From Lachnospiraceae bacterium UBA3826 (GTDB lineage: Bacteria > Bacillota > Clostridia > Lachnospirales > Lachnospiraceae): a DNA stretch of 7,733 nucleotides. The stretch is taken from assembly GCA_002393095.1 (NCBI GenBank), contig DGII01000071.1:1-7733 (forward strand), given 5' to 3'. Every line of letters begins with the position of its first letter. The first letter of the stretch is position 1. The translations under genes were made by a program, and so were the position numbers. Under the pieces are notes generated by a model. It was not told the origin of the DNA. It worked only from the letters and a program-made list of their open reading frames with translations, and searched no databases. This document shows, one piece after another, positions 1 to 5,771 of this stretch.

Positions 1-1141
1 CCATACGCTGAACTTCTGATGTTCCCTCGTAAATCTCTGTAATCTTGGCATCACGCATCATTCTCTCTACATCATACTCCTTGATGTAGCCGTATCCGCC
101 GTGAAGCTGTACAGCCTTGGTAGTAACCTCCATAGCAACCTCTGCCGCATATAACTTAGCCTGAGCAGCCTCGAAGGAATAAGATACCTTCGGATTAGAC
201 TTGTACTCATCCTTCTTCCTTGCAGCCTTGTATACTAAGAGCTTAGCTGCCTCAACCTTGGTAGCCATGTCAGCAAGCTGGAACTGTGTGTTCTGGAAAG
301 CGCCGATGGCCTTGCCGAACTGCTTACGCTCCTTAACATAGTTGATAGTGGTCTCAAGAGCACCCTCTGCAAGTCCGAGAGCCTGAGAAGCGATACCGAT
401 ACGTCCGCCGTCAAGCGTATGCATTGCTATATTGAAGCCCTTACCCTGCTGGCCTAAAAGATTCTCCTTAGGGATACGGCAGTCTGTGAAGATGAGTTCG
501 TATGTAGAAGAGCCGCAGATACCCATCTTATTCTCCTTGGTACCGAATGTGAATCCGGGCGTACCCTTCTCTACGATGAAGGCTGATATCTCCTTCATCA
601 TCTTACCGCGCTTCTCGACCTTGCCTGTTACTGCGAAGATAACATATACATCCGCTTCCTTACCGTTGGTGATGAAGCACTTGGAACCGTTGAGTACCCA
701 CTCGTCGCCGTCAAGTACAGCCTTGGTCTGCTGACCCTGAGCGTCTGTACCTGCACCGGGCTCTGTAAGACCGAAAGCACCGAGCTTCTCACCCTTGGCA
801 AGAGGCACTACATACTTCTGCTTCTGCTCCTCAGTACCGAATGTAAGGATAGGATCGATACAAAGTGATGTATGTGCCGATACGATAACACCTGTCGTAC
901 CGCATACCTTAGACAGCTCCTCAACACACATAGCATATGTAAGTGTATCACAGCCCTGTCCGCCGTACTCCTTGGGTACGGGAATACCCATGAAGCCGTA
1001 TCTAGCCATCTTGTCTACTGTCTCTCTGGGAAAACGATGCTGTTCATCGATCTCCTGTGCAAGCGGCTTTACTTCGTTCTCGGCGAAATCCTTGAAAAGC
1101 TGCTTCGCCATCTCATGTTCCTTTGGTAAAGTAAAATCCAT
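1..1141 (-). CDS. bcd: Butyryl-CoA dehydrogenase (short-chain acyl-CoA dehydrogenase), C-terminus cut by window edge
   Basis: FAD flavoenzyme of the cytosol that reduces crotonyl-CoA to butyryl-CoA. In anaerobic butyrate producers it works with EtfAB, coupling this step to ferredoxin reduction (family knowledge). My own translation gives 380 residues from the ATG at 1141. Visible motifs are the acyl-CoA dehydrogenase signature LTEPGAGTDA (125-134), ERKQFGKAIGAFQ (271-283), LHGGYGYIKEYDVERMMRD (347-365) and IYEGTSEVQRM at the edge. The Glu of YEGT (residue 372) is the expected catalytic base. Known Bcd proteins end about 8-10 residues after this point, so only the extreme C-terminus is missing. 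GGAGG at 1152-1156 sits 10 nt from the start. It is the last pathway gene in view, 55 bp after hbd; etfB/etfA are expected next but lie outside. The alternative is another short-chain acyl-CoA dehydrogenase, which the operon context makes unlikely. Confidence 0.96.
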   Translation of the reverse strand, partial: MDFTLPKEHEMAKQLFKDFAENEVKPLAQEIDEQHRFPRETVDKMARYGFMGIPVPKEYGGQGCDTLTYAMCVEELSKVCGTTGVIVSAHTSLCIDPILTFGTEEQKQKYVVPLAKGEKLGAFGLTEPGAGTDAQGQQTKAVLDGDEWVLNGSKCFITNGKEADVYVIFAVTGKVEKRGKMMKEISAFIVEKGTPGFTFGTKENKMGICGSSTYELIFTDCRIPKENLLGQQGKGFNIAMHTLDGGRIGIASQALGLAEGALETTINYVKERKQFGKAIGAFQNTQFQLADMATKVEAAKLLVYKAARKKDEYKSNPKVSYSFEAAQAKLYAAEVAMEVTTKAVQLHGGYGYIKEYDVERMMRDAKITEIYEGTSEVQRM

Positions 1142-1196
1142 GATTTTTATTCCTCCGTAAAAAAATGTATTAATGAATCAGCGATGTAACCGGTTA

Positions 1197-2069
1197 TTAC
1201 TTATCTACCGGTACCTTGCCGCCGTCAGCATAGTTATAGAAACCGATGCCTGTCTTCACACCAAGCTGCTTAGCTCTGACCATCTTGCGAAGAAGAGGAC
1301 ATGCACGATACTTGGGATCGCCTGTCTCCTTATAGATAACATCCATTATAGCAAGGACGATATCAAGACCTACATAATCACCAAGCTCAAGGGGACCCAT
1401 GGGATGATTGCAGCCAAGCTTCATTGCCGTATCGATACCCTCGATATCAGATACACCCTCTGCGTATACTGTGATACCCTCATTGATAAGGGGGATAAGT
1501 ATCCTGTTGACTACGAATCCGGGAGCCTCGTTGACCTGAACGGGAGTCTTGCCGAGATCCTTTGATATCTCATTGATCTTGTCTACAAGTTCCTTAGGAG
1601 TGTTAGCTCCGGCTATAACCTCTATAAGCTTCATAACAGGTGCTGGATTGAAGAAGTGCATACCTACTATGGGCTTGGGAAGTCCTGCACCGATCTCTGT
1701 GATAGAGAGTGATGATGTATTGGATGCGAATACACAATCAGGATTCTTCACGATATTCTCCATGAGATTCTTGAAGCACTCCTTCTTGATATCCATAACC
1801 TCAAGCGCTGCCTCTACGATAAGATCCGCATCTACGCAGATATCGTTAAGACCTGTCTTGAACTTGGCCATGATCGCATCAGCCTCAGCCTGTGTCTTCT
1901 TCTCCTTGGCTACTAACTTATCCATAGCCTTCTGTACCTTAGCCTTGCCGCCGTCAGCGTACTCCTGCTTGATATCACATAAGTAGACTGTATCTACCTT
2001 GTCGCACTGTGCGAATGCCTGTGCGATTCCGGAACCCATTGTTCCTGCACCGATAACTCCAACCTTCAT
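1197..2069 (-). CDS. hbd: 3-hydroxybutyryl-CoA dehydrogenase
   Basis: NAD(P)H-dependent enzyme that interconverts acetoacetyl-CoA and 3-hydroxybutyryl-CoA, the second step of the butyrate pathway. The 290 residues match the usual length of stand-alone bacterial Hbd (about 280-290). The N-terminal Rossmann fold starts with VGVIGAGTMGSGIA (3-16). The catalytic set is intact: Ser119 in SNTSSLSIT, His138 in GMHFFNP, Glu150 in MKLIEV and Asn188 in PGFVVNR. The C-terminal dimerisation domain carries CNHPMGPLELGDYVGLD (210-226) and ends with the usual GIGFYNY. The start is well supported by a perfect AGGAGG at 2077-2082, 7 nt upstream. The gene lies 63 bp after crt and 55 bp before bcd with no terminator between, so it is probably co-transcribed. 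The strength of its own ribosome site suggests high independent translation. Cofactor preference (NADH or NADPH) cannot be read with confidence. Confidence 0.97.
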   Translation of the reverse strand: MKVGVIGAGTMGSGIAQAFAQCDKVDTVYLCDIKQEYADGGKAKVQKAMDKLVAKEKKTQAEADAIMAKFKTGLNDICVDADLIVEAALEVMDIKKECFKNLMENIVKNPDCVFASNTSSLSITEIGAGLPKPIVGMHFFNPAPVMKLIEVIAGANTPKELVDKINEISKDLGKTPVQVNEAPGFVVNRILIPLINEGITVYAEGVSDIEGIDTAMKLGCNHPMGPLELGDYVGLDIVLAIMDVIYKETGDPKYRACPLLRKMVRAKQLGVKTGIGFYNYADGGKVPVDK

Positions 2070-2132
2070 TTGATTTCCTCCTAATGTATTATTGAAAAAT
2101 AGTGTCTGCTGATTCTTTCTCTGTCCTACTTA

Positions 2133-2918
2133 CTAGCAGTTCTTAAACGGCTCCTTGACCTTCTCCTTATTCTTATCAAGGAAGAATTCCATACCGTATC
2201 TCTGATCTGCTGTCTCGAAGCAGTCACCGAAGAGTCTCTCTTCGAGTGCAACCGCATCTTCTATGCCAAGTTCAATTCCCTCGTTGATAGCCTTCTTGCA
2301 GTTGCGAACCGCGATCGGAGCATTCTTGGCGATGCCTGATGCCATCTTAAGTGCTGCTCCCATAAGCTCTTCCTGAGGATATACCGCATTGACAAGTCCG
2401 ATACGAAGTGCCTCGTCAGCCTTGATATTGCGGGCAGTATAGATCATCTGCTTAGCCATTCCGGGTCCTACAAGACGGGCAAGTCTCTGTGTACCGCCGA
2501 ATCCCGGTGTGATGCCAAGCCCCACCTCAGGCTGTCCGAATACTGCATTGTCTGAGCATATCCTTATATCACAGCTCATTGATATCTCACAGCCGCCGCC
2601 AAGCGCGAATCCGTTGACCGCTGCTATAACAGGTACAGGGAAGCTCTCGATCTTAAGGAATACATCATTACCCTTCTTACCGAATGCCTCACCCTCTGCC
2701 TTAGTAAGTGTAGACATCTCGCCTATATCGGCTCCTGCCACGAACGACTTCTCTCCGGCTCCTGTAAGGATCACGCATCTGATCTTATTCACATCAATGG
2801 CATCGAATGTGGCATTAAGCTCATCAAGTACCTGTGAATTAAGTGCATTAAGCGCTTTCTCGCGGCTGATGGTAACTATGGCTACCTCACCCTGCTCCTC
2901 ATACTTAATAAATTCCAT
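2133..2918 (-). CDS. crt: 3-hydroxybutyryl-CoA dehydratase (crotonase)
   Basis: Enoyl-CoA hydratase-family enzyme that dehydrates 3-hydroxybutyryl-CoA to crotonyl-CoA. Starting at the ATG at 2918 gives 261 residues, the normal crotonase length. Oxyanion-hole segments are FVAGADIGEM (59-68) and NGFALGGGCE (102-111). The two catalytic glutamates are Glu111 (GGGCE) and Glu131 (FGQPE), spaced 20 apart as in rat enoyl-CoA hydratase. GFGGTQRLARLVG (139-151) and the C-terminal trimerisation helices also fit. The open frame runs 14 codons further upstream to 2960, but that extension has no family similarity and would overlap the intercistronic hairpin. The purine-rich GAAAGGAAAAGG just before 2918 is a suitable ribosome site. 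It is the second gene of the operon, 82 bp after thl. Generic enoyl-CoA hydratase is the alternative; neighbours favour the butyrate role. Confidence 0.96.
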   Translation of the reverse strand: MEFIKYEEQGEVAIVTISREKALNALNSQVLDELNATFDAIDVNKIRCVILTGAGEKSFVAGADIGEMSTLTKAEGEAFGKKGNDVFLKIESFPVPVIAAVNGFALGGGCEISMSCDIRICSDNAVFGQPEVGLGITPGFGGTQRLARLVGPGMAKQMIYTARNIKADEALRIGLVNAVYPQEELMGAALKMASGIAKNAPIAVRNCKKAINEGIELGIEDAVALEERLFGDCFETADQRYGMEFFLDKNKEKVKEPFKNC

Positions 2919-2958
2919 AATCCTTTTCCTTTCGTGATAACTTATCATTACACAGCAC

Positions 2959-2982
2959 AAGCAGCCGACTCATCGGCTGCTT
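2959..2982 (-). other. Intercistronic hairpin between thl and crt
   Basis: Perfect 10 bp inverted repeat: arms AAGCAGCCGA (2959-2968) and TCGGCTGCTT (2973-2982) with a 4 nt loop. It sits in the 82 bp spacer, about 20 nt after the thl stop and 40 nt before the crt start. On the transcribed strand the stem is followed by GTGCTGTGTAATG rather than a run of U, so it does not look like an efficient intrinsic terminator. A role as an RNA stability or processing element, or as a weak attenuator, is inference. Confidence 0.75.
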
Positions 2983-3000
2983 CCGCATTATATACATATA

Positions 3001-4197
3001 CTATTCTCTCTCAACTATCGTTGCACAGCCCATGCCGCCGCCGATACACAGAGTAGCAAGACCCTTCTTGGCATCCTTCTTAACCATCTCATGAAGCAGG
3101 GTTACAAGGATACGTGCGCCTGATGCTCCTACGGGATGTCCGAGGGCAATAGCACCGCCGTTGGGGTTAAGCTGCTTATCAACATCTATACCGAGATCCT
3201 TACCTACTGCAACAGACTGAGCTGCGAATGCCTCATTAGCCTCGATGATGTCAAAGTCTTCGATCTTATAGCCGGCCTTAGCCATAGCCTTCTTGGTAGC
3301 TGCTACAGGTCCGATACCCATGATAGTAGGATCTACACCTGCAAGCGCACCTGCTACGAAGGTAGCCATAGGCTTAACACCGAGCTCCTTAGCCTTATCC
3401 TCGCTCATGATGACAAGTGCTGCCGCACCGTCGTTGATACCTGATGCATTACCTGCTGTAACCACACCGTCGGGATTAAGGGGCTTAAGCTTAGCCAGAC
3501 CCTCCATCGTAGAGCCTGCTCTCGGTCCCTCATCTGTATCGAATACAACTACTTCCTTCTTCTTCTTAACCTCTACGGGAACTATCTCATCCTTGAAGGC
3601 GCCGCTCTCGATAGCCGCACAAGCCTTCTGCTGGCTCTTAAGTGCGAACTCGTCAAGCTCTTCTCTTGTGAGGTTCCACTGCTTAGCCACATTGTCCGCC
3701 GTTGTGATCATATGATAATCATTGAATGCATCCCAGAGCGCATCCTTTACCATGGTATCAACCAGCGCGCCCTGACTCTGGCTCGGCCATGTCATTCTGT
3801 AGCCGTAACGCGCATTGGGAAGTGCGAAAGGTGCCATTGACATGTTCTCCATACCGCCTGCAACCACTACATCTGCATCACCTGCCATGATCATCTGTGC
3901 TGCCTGATTGACACAGTTAAGACCCGAACCGCAGACTACATTAGTCGTAACAGCGGGTACTTCAATAGGAAGTCCTGCCTTGATTGAAGCCTGTCTTGCA
4001 ACATTCTGTCCGAGACCTGCCTGAATAACGCAGCCCATATATACATGCTCTACATCGGTAGGCTGTATACCTGCTCTCTTGATTGCTTCCTTGATCACGA
4101 TTGCTCCGAGTTCTGCTGCCGGTGTGGTGCTGAGTGAACCGCCCATTGTACCGATGGCAGTACGACATGCACTTGCGATAACTACTTTCTTTGCCAT
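3001..4197 (-). CDS. thl: Acetyl-CoA C-acetyltransferase (thiolase)
   Basis: First pathway enzyme: condenses two acetyl-CoA into acetoacetyl-CoA and CoA in the cytosol. Translation from 4197 gives 398 residues beginning MAKKVVIASACRTAIG, typical for biosynthetic thiolase II. All active-site blocks are present: nucleophile Cys89 in NVVCGSGLN, NEAF with Asn321, His354 in GGAIALGHPVGASG, and Cys384 in CIGGGMGCA. An in-frame ATG two codons earlier (4203) gives 400 residues, but the AAAGGAG at 4206-4212 lies only 2 nt from it and 8 nt from the ATG at 4197, so I prefer 4197. It is the first gene of thl-crt-hbd-bcd, with a dedicated promoter upstream and an intrinsic terminator insulating it from the preceding gene. 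Ile codons are mostly ATC and codon bias is strong, as expected of a highly expressed enzyme. Confidence 0.96.
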   Translation of the reverse strand: MAKKVVIASACRTAIGTMGGSLSTTPAAELGAIVIKEAIKRAGIQPTDVEHVYMGCVIQAGLGQNVARQASIKAGLPIEVPAVTTNVVCGSGLNCVNQAAQMIMAGDADVVVAGGMENMSMAPFALPNARYGYRMTWPSQSQGALVDTMVKDALWDAFNDYHMITTADNVAKQWNLTREELDEFALKSQQKACAAIESGAFKDEIVPVEVKKKKEVVVFDTDEGPRAGSTMEGLAKLKPLNPDGVVTAGNASGINDGAAALVIMSEDKAKELGVKPMATFVAGALAGVDPTIMGIGPVAATKKAMAKAGYKIEDFDIIEANEAFAAQSVAVGKDLGIDVDKQLNPNGGAIALGHPVGASGARILVTLLHEMVKKDAKKGLATLCIGGGMGCATIVERE

Positions 4198-4205
4198 TTT
4201 CATGA

Positions 4206-4212
4206 CTCCTTT
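4206..4212 (-). promoter_or_regulatory. thl ribosome binding site that decides the start
   Basis: AAAGGAG on the minus strand. It is 2 nt from the ATG at 4203 (too close) and 8 nt from the ATG at 4197 (optimal), so it favours the shorter 398-residue thiolase. Confidence 0.7.
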
Positions 4213-4271
4213 CGTTAATGAGATATTAATGATTAAAGATTGTTATTTTTTTATCATTGTCGTGCTTTATT

Positions 4272-4300
4272 ATTCTATCATAGGCAGTTTGCTTTTGCAA
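4272..4300 (-). promoter_or_regulatory. Promoter of the thl-crt-hbd-bcd operon
   Basis: Sigma-A-type promoter on the minus strand: -35 TTGCAA (4295-4300, 4 of 6 to TTGACA), 17 bp spacer, -10 TAGAAT (4272-4277, 5 of 6) preceded by TGA, giving an extended -10. It lies between the upstream terminator and thl. The predicted transcript would start near 4265 and have an AT-rich leader of about 65-70 nt. I see no riboswitch fold and no clear Rex-type operator in the leader. Confidence 0.72.
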
Positions 4301-4320
4301 TTAGAAATGCATTATATATG

Positions 4321-4345
4321 AAAAAAAGCCCATATCGGGCTTTTT
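4321..4345 (-). terminator. Rho-independent terminator after the zinc-ribbon gene
   Basis: On the minus strand, AAAAAGCCC, loop GATAT, GGGCTTTTT: a 9 bp stem (GC core of 4) followed by a total of seven U residues. It begins immediately after the TAG at 4346-4348 and ends just before the thl promoter region, insulating the butyrate operon from upstream transcription. The A-rich opposite side means it could also work for plus-strand transcription, though no plus-strand gene approaches it. Confidence 0.9.
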
Positions 4346-4624
4346 CTACATAAGCGAACCGCCGGACGAACCGTTGATGACGAACTTCTCCTGCTGCACC
4401 ATCATACGTATCTTGGCTTTATCAACGCCTGTTGCCTGTGCTATCTGCACAACCGTGGCACCCGGATACTCCTCTAAGAAGTGACGCACCTTGCCGTAAT
4501 CATCATATATCTTCTTATCACAGCTTCGGCAAAAATACTCTCCAAGCCCCTTATAATCCAACGCATGTCCGCATTCGGGACACGACTTTAATTTTCTGTC
4601 CAGATTCAATCCGCCAAAATCCAT
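4346..4624 (-). CDS. Small zinc-ribbon / helix-turn-helix protein
   Basis: A 92-residue protein from the ATG at 4624. An N-terminal zinc ribbon has CPEC (Cys15, Cys18) and CRSC (Cys32, Cys35), a clear four-cysteine metal site. It is followed by a helix-turn-helix-like segment, KVRHFLEEYPGATVVQIAQA then TGVDKAKIRMMVQQEKFVI. The protein ends in a short Gly/Ser tail. The arrangement resembles small zinc-ribbon/HTH proteins such as the YvyF-type flagellar operon protein of Firmicutes, but no flagellar gene is nearby and I do not claim that function. An in-frame TTG at 4645 would add seven residues (MYVAGNK), but its AGGA lies only 2 nt away and the candidate promoter would make it nearly leaderless. 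For 4624, GCGGGA is an acceptable site. It is probably a DNA- or RNA-binding regulator; the target is unknown. Its stop runs straight into the terminator. Confidence 0.8.
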   Translation of the reverse strand: MDFGGLNLDRKLKSCPECGHALDYKGLGEYFCRSCDKKIYDDYGKVRHFLEEYPGATVVQIAQATGVDKAKIRMMVQQEKFVINGSSGGSLM

Positions 4625-4654
4625 CTTATTTCCCGCTACATACAATATCCTGCT

Positions 4655-4684
4655 CTAATACCCCGCCGGATATCCGTATGTCAA
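4655..4684 (-). promoter_or_regulatory. Candidate promoter of the zinc-ribbon gene, with a palindrome in the spacer
   Basis: Minus strand: perfect -35 TTGACA (4679-4684), 18 bp spacer, -10 TATTAG (4655-4660, 4 of 6). Transcription would start near 4648, giving a leader of about 25 nt to the ATG at 4624. The spacer contains the perfect 10 bp palindrome CGGATATCCG (4667-4676), placed where a repressor or activator could bind. The weak -10 makes this a moderate call. Confidence 0.5.
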
Positions 4685-4774
4685 CTCCTGTCCATATAAC
4701 TGCTCTGATATATAACTGCTCTGAGTCTGACTGCTCCGAGTCTGACCGCTCCAAGTCTGACTACTCTAATATGA
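4684..4774. repeat. Degenerate tandem repeat, about six 15-16 bp units
   Basis: Plus-strand consensus ACTGCTCYGAGTCTG. Units: 4684-4698 (diverged, ends ATATA), 4699-4714 (16 bp, ends ATATATA), 4715-4729 (matches consensus), 4730-4744 (matches), 4745-4759 (two changes), 4760-4774 (diverged). The central units are best conserved and the edges decay. Three units contain the small dyad AGTC-T-GAC. A further partial copy, CTGCTCTAAT, lies at 4650-4659 in the zinc-ribbon promoter. The array fills the spacer between the patatin-like gene and the zinc-ribbon gene. There are no unique spacers, so it is not a CRISPR array. Confidence 0.8.
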
Positions 4775-4835
4775 TATCACTAATAACGCTTTACGACAAA
4801 CCCGATTATTAAATCTTTGCACCTTGCCTGTAGCT

Positions 4836-5738
4836 CTATCCCTTAAGATACTCCATAAGAGCGGGAATGGATCTGTAGCCGTCATAGTATCCGAGTCTGT
4901 ACAGATGACCCAGACGCTCCATATTGCCGTCTATACGTCCTACCTTCACATGCTCCGACGGAGCCAGCACGAAGGCTCTGCCCGCAGCATCCAGCCAGTC
5001 TATCTCACCGCACTGCCTGTTATAGCGGTCATTGCTCGCAAAAAGAGCATCCGCAAAATCGGGGTAGTCCTTATATACTCTGTATGGAAGTCTGCTGTCC
5101 GTCACCTTCTTGCGGTATCCCGTCTCTCTGGTCTTGACGATCACTATCTTCTCATAGCCCTCATCCAATGCCCATTCATACGGTATCTTGCAGGAACACC
5201 CTCCGTCAAGATAGGGCTTGCCATCTATATATACCATCGGAGATATATAGGGCATTGAAGCCGATGCCTTGATAGCCGCCATTATATCAGTACATTCATC
5301 CCTGTCAAAAAACTCTGCCCTGCCCGTAGTGCAATCAGTCGCCACTGCCACATAACGCTGCTTACCCGAATAGAACCTGTCTCTGTTAAAGGGCTCTATT
5401 GTATTGTAGGTATCTAAGAGAAAATCTATGCTTAAGATACTGTGGCTGTTCTTAATTGCCTTACCGCCCACATACTGCGAGCTGTGCCTGTAGCCGAGAT
5501 TCACTCTTGCAGATCGGCCTATCTGCCCGGACACGTAGTTCATACCCGCAAGCGCTCCCGCACTCACGCCTATCACACATGACAGATTGATGCCGTGTCG
5601 CATCCATGCATCCATCACACCCTGATTATACAGACCCCTGAAGGCGCCGCCCTCAAGCACCAGACAGCCCTCCGTGATCCTGTCGGATGCAATTCCGTCA
5701 GGTATCATATCATATTTTGAATATCTCTTCATCCTCAT
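4836..5738 (-). CDS. Patatin-like phospholipase family protein
   Basis: A 300-residue serine lipid hydrolase of the patatin family (YjjU-like bacterial branch), which would cleave acyl chains from phospholipids or related lipids using a Ser-Asp dyad. The glycine-rich oxyanion loop is EGGAFRG (29-35), the nucleophile elbow is GVSAG with Ser59, and the catalytic Asp178 is in LDGG (177-180). The alternating pattern IKASASMPYISPMVYIDGKP before the Asp is typical. No signal peptide or membrane segment is visible, so it is probably cytosolic or peripheral. The start at 5738 has GGAG 7 nt upstream; the ATG at 5732 would be too close to any site. It begins 33 bp after the membrane-protein gene, suggesting co-transcription. 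I find no terminator after its stop, so transcripts may read through the repeat array to the terminator at 4321-4345. The physiological substrate is unknown. Confidence 0.9.
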   Translation of the reverse strand: MRMKRYSKYDMIPDGIASDRITEGCLVLEGGAFRGLYNQGVMDAWMRHGINLSCVIGVSAGALAGMNYVSGQIGRSARVNLGYRHSSQYVGGKAIKNSHSILSIDFLLDTYNTIEPFNRDRFYSGKQRYVAVATDCTTGRAEFFDRDECTDIMAAIKASASMPYISPMVYIDGKPYLDGGCSCKIPYEWALDEGYEKIVIVKTRETGYRKKVTDSRLPYRVYKDYPDFADALFASNDRYNRQCGEIDWLDAAGRAFVLAPSEHVKVGRIDGNMERLGHLYRLGYYDGYRSIPALMEYLKG

Positions 5739-5771
5739 ATCTTGTCTCCGCAGACCTGCGCAAAGCAGGAT

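Noticed and set aside
1187..1196. TAACCGGTTA palindrome after hbd
   Set aside because: A 10 bp palindrome right after the stop codon with no U-tract or extended stem; chance is a sufficient explanation.
1549..1986. Plus-strand frames opposite bcd, hbd, crt and thl
   Set aside because: They are antisense shadows of well-supported enzymes, Ser/Thr/Leu-rich from reverse-reading biased codons, without ribosome sites or family similarity.
2919..2960. 14-codon N-terminal extension of crt (start at 2960)
   Set aside because: No crotonase carries it, it reaches the hairpin, and the ATG at 2918 has a purine-rich ribosome site and gives the standard length.
4204..4265. Riboswitch or Rex operator in the thl leader
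   Set aside because: The leader is short and AT-rich with no stable fold, and no sequence close to TTGTTAANNNNTTAACAA is present.
4684..4774. Possible CRISPR array
   Set aside because: Units are directly adjacent with no unique spacers, only 15-16 bp long, and no cas genes are present.
4432..4812. Plus-strand reading frame with a SESDC-type pentapeptide repeat
   Set aside because: The repeat in the protein follows automatically from a 15 bp DNA repeat. The frame runs antisense through the zinc-ribbon gene, and the rest has no protein-like character.
4775..4835. Terminator for the patatin-like gene
   Set aside because: Only a weak, interrupted AATAA/TTATT pairing with a large loop is visible, with no GC stem or U-run.
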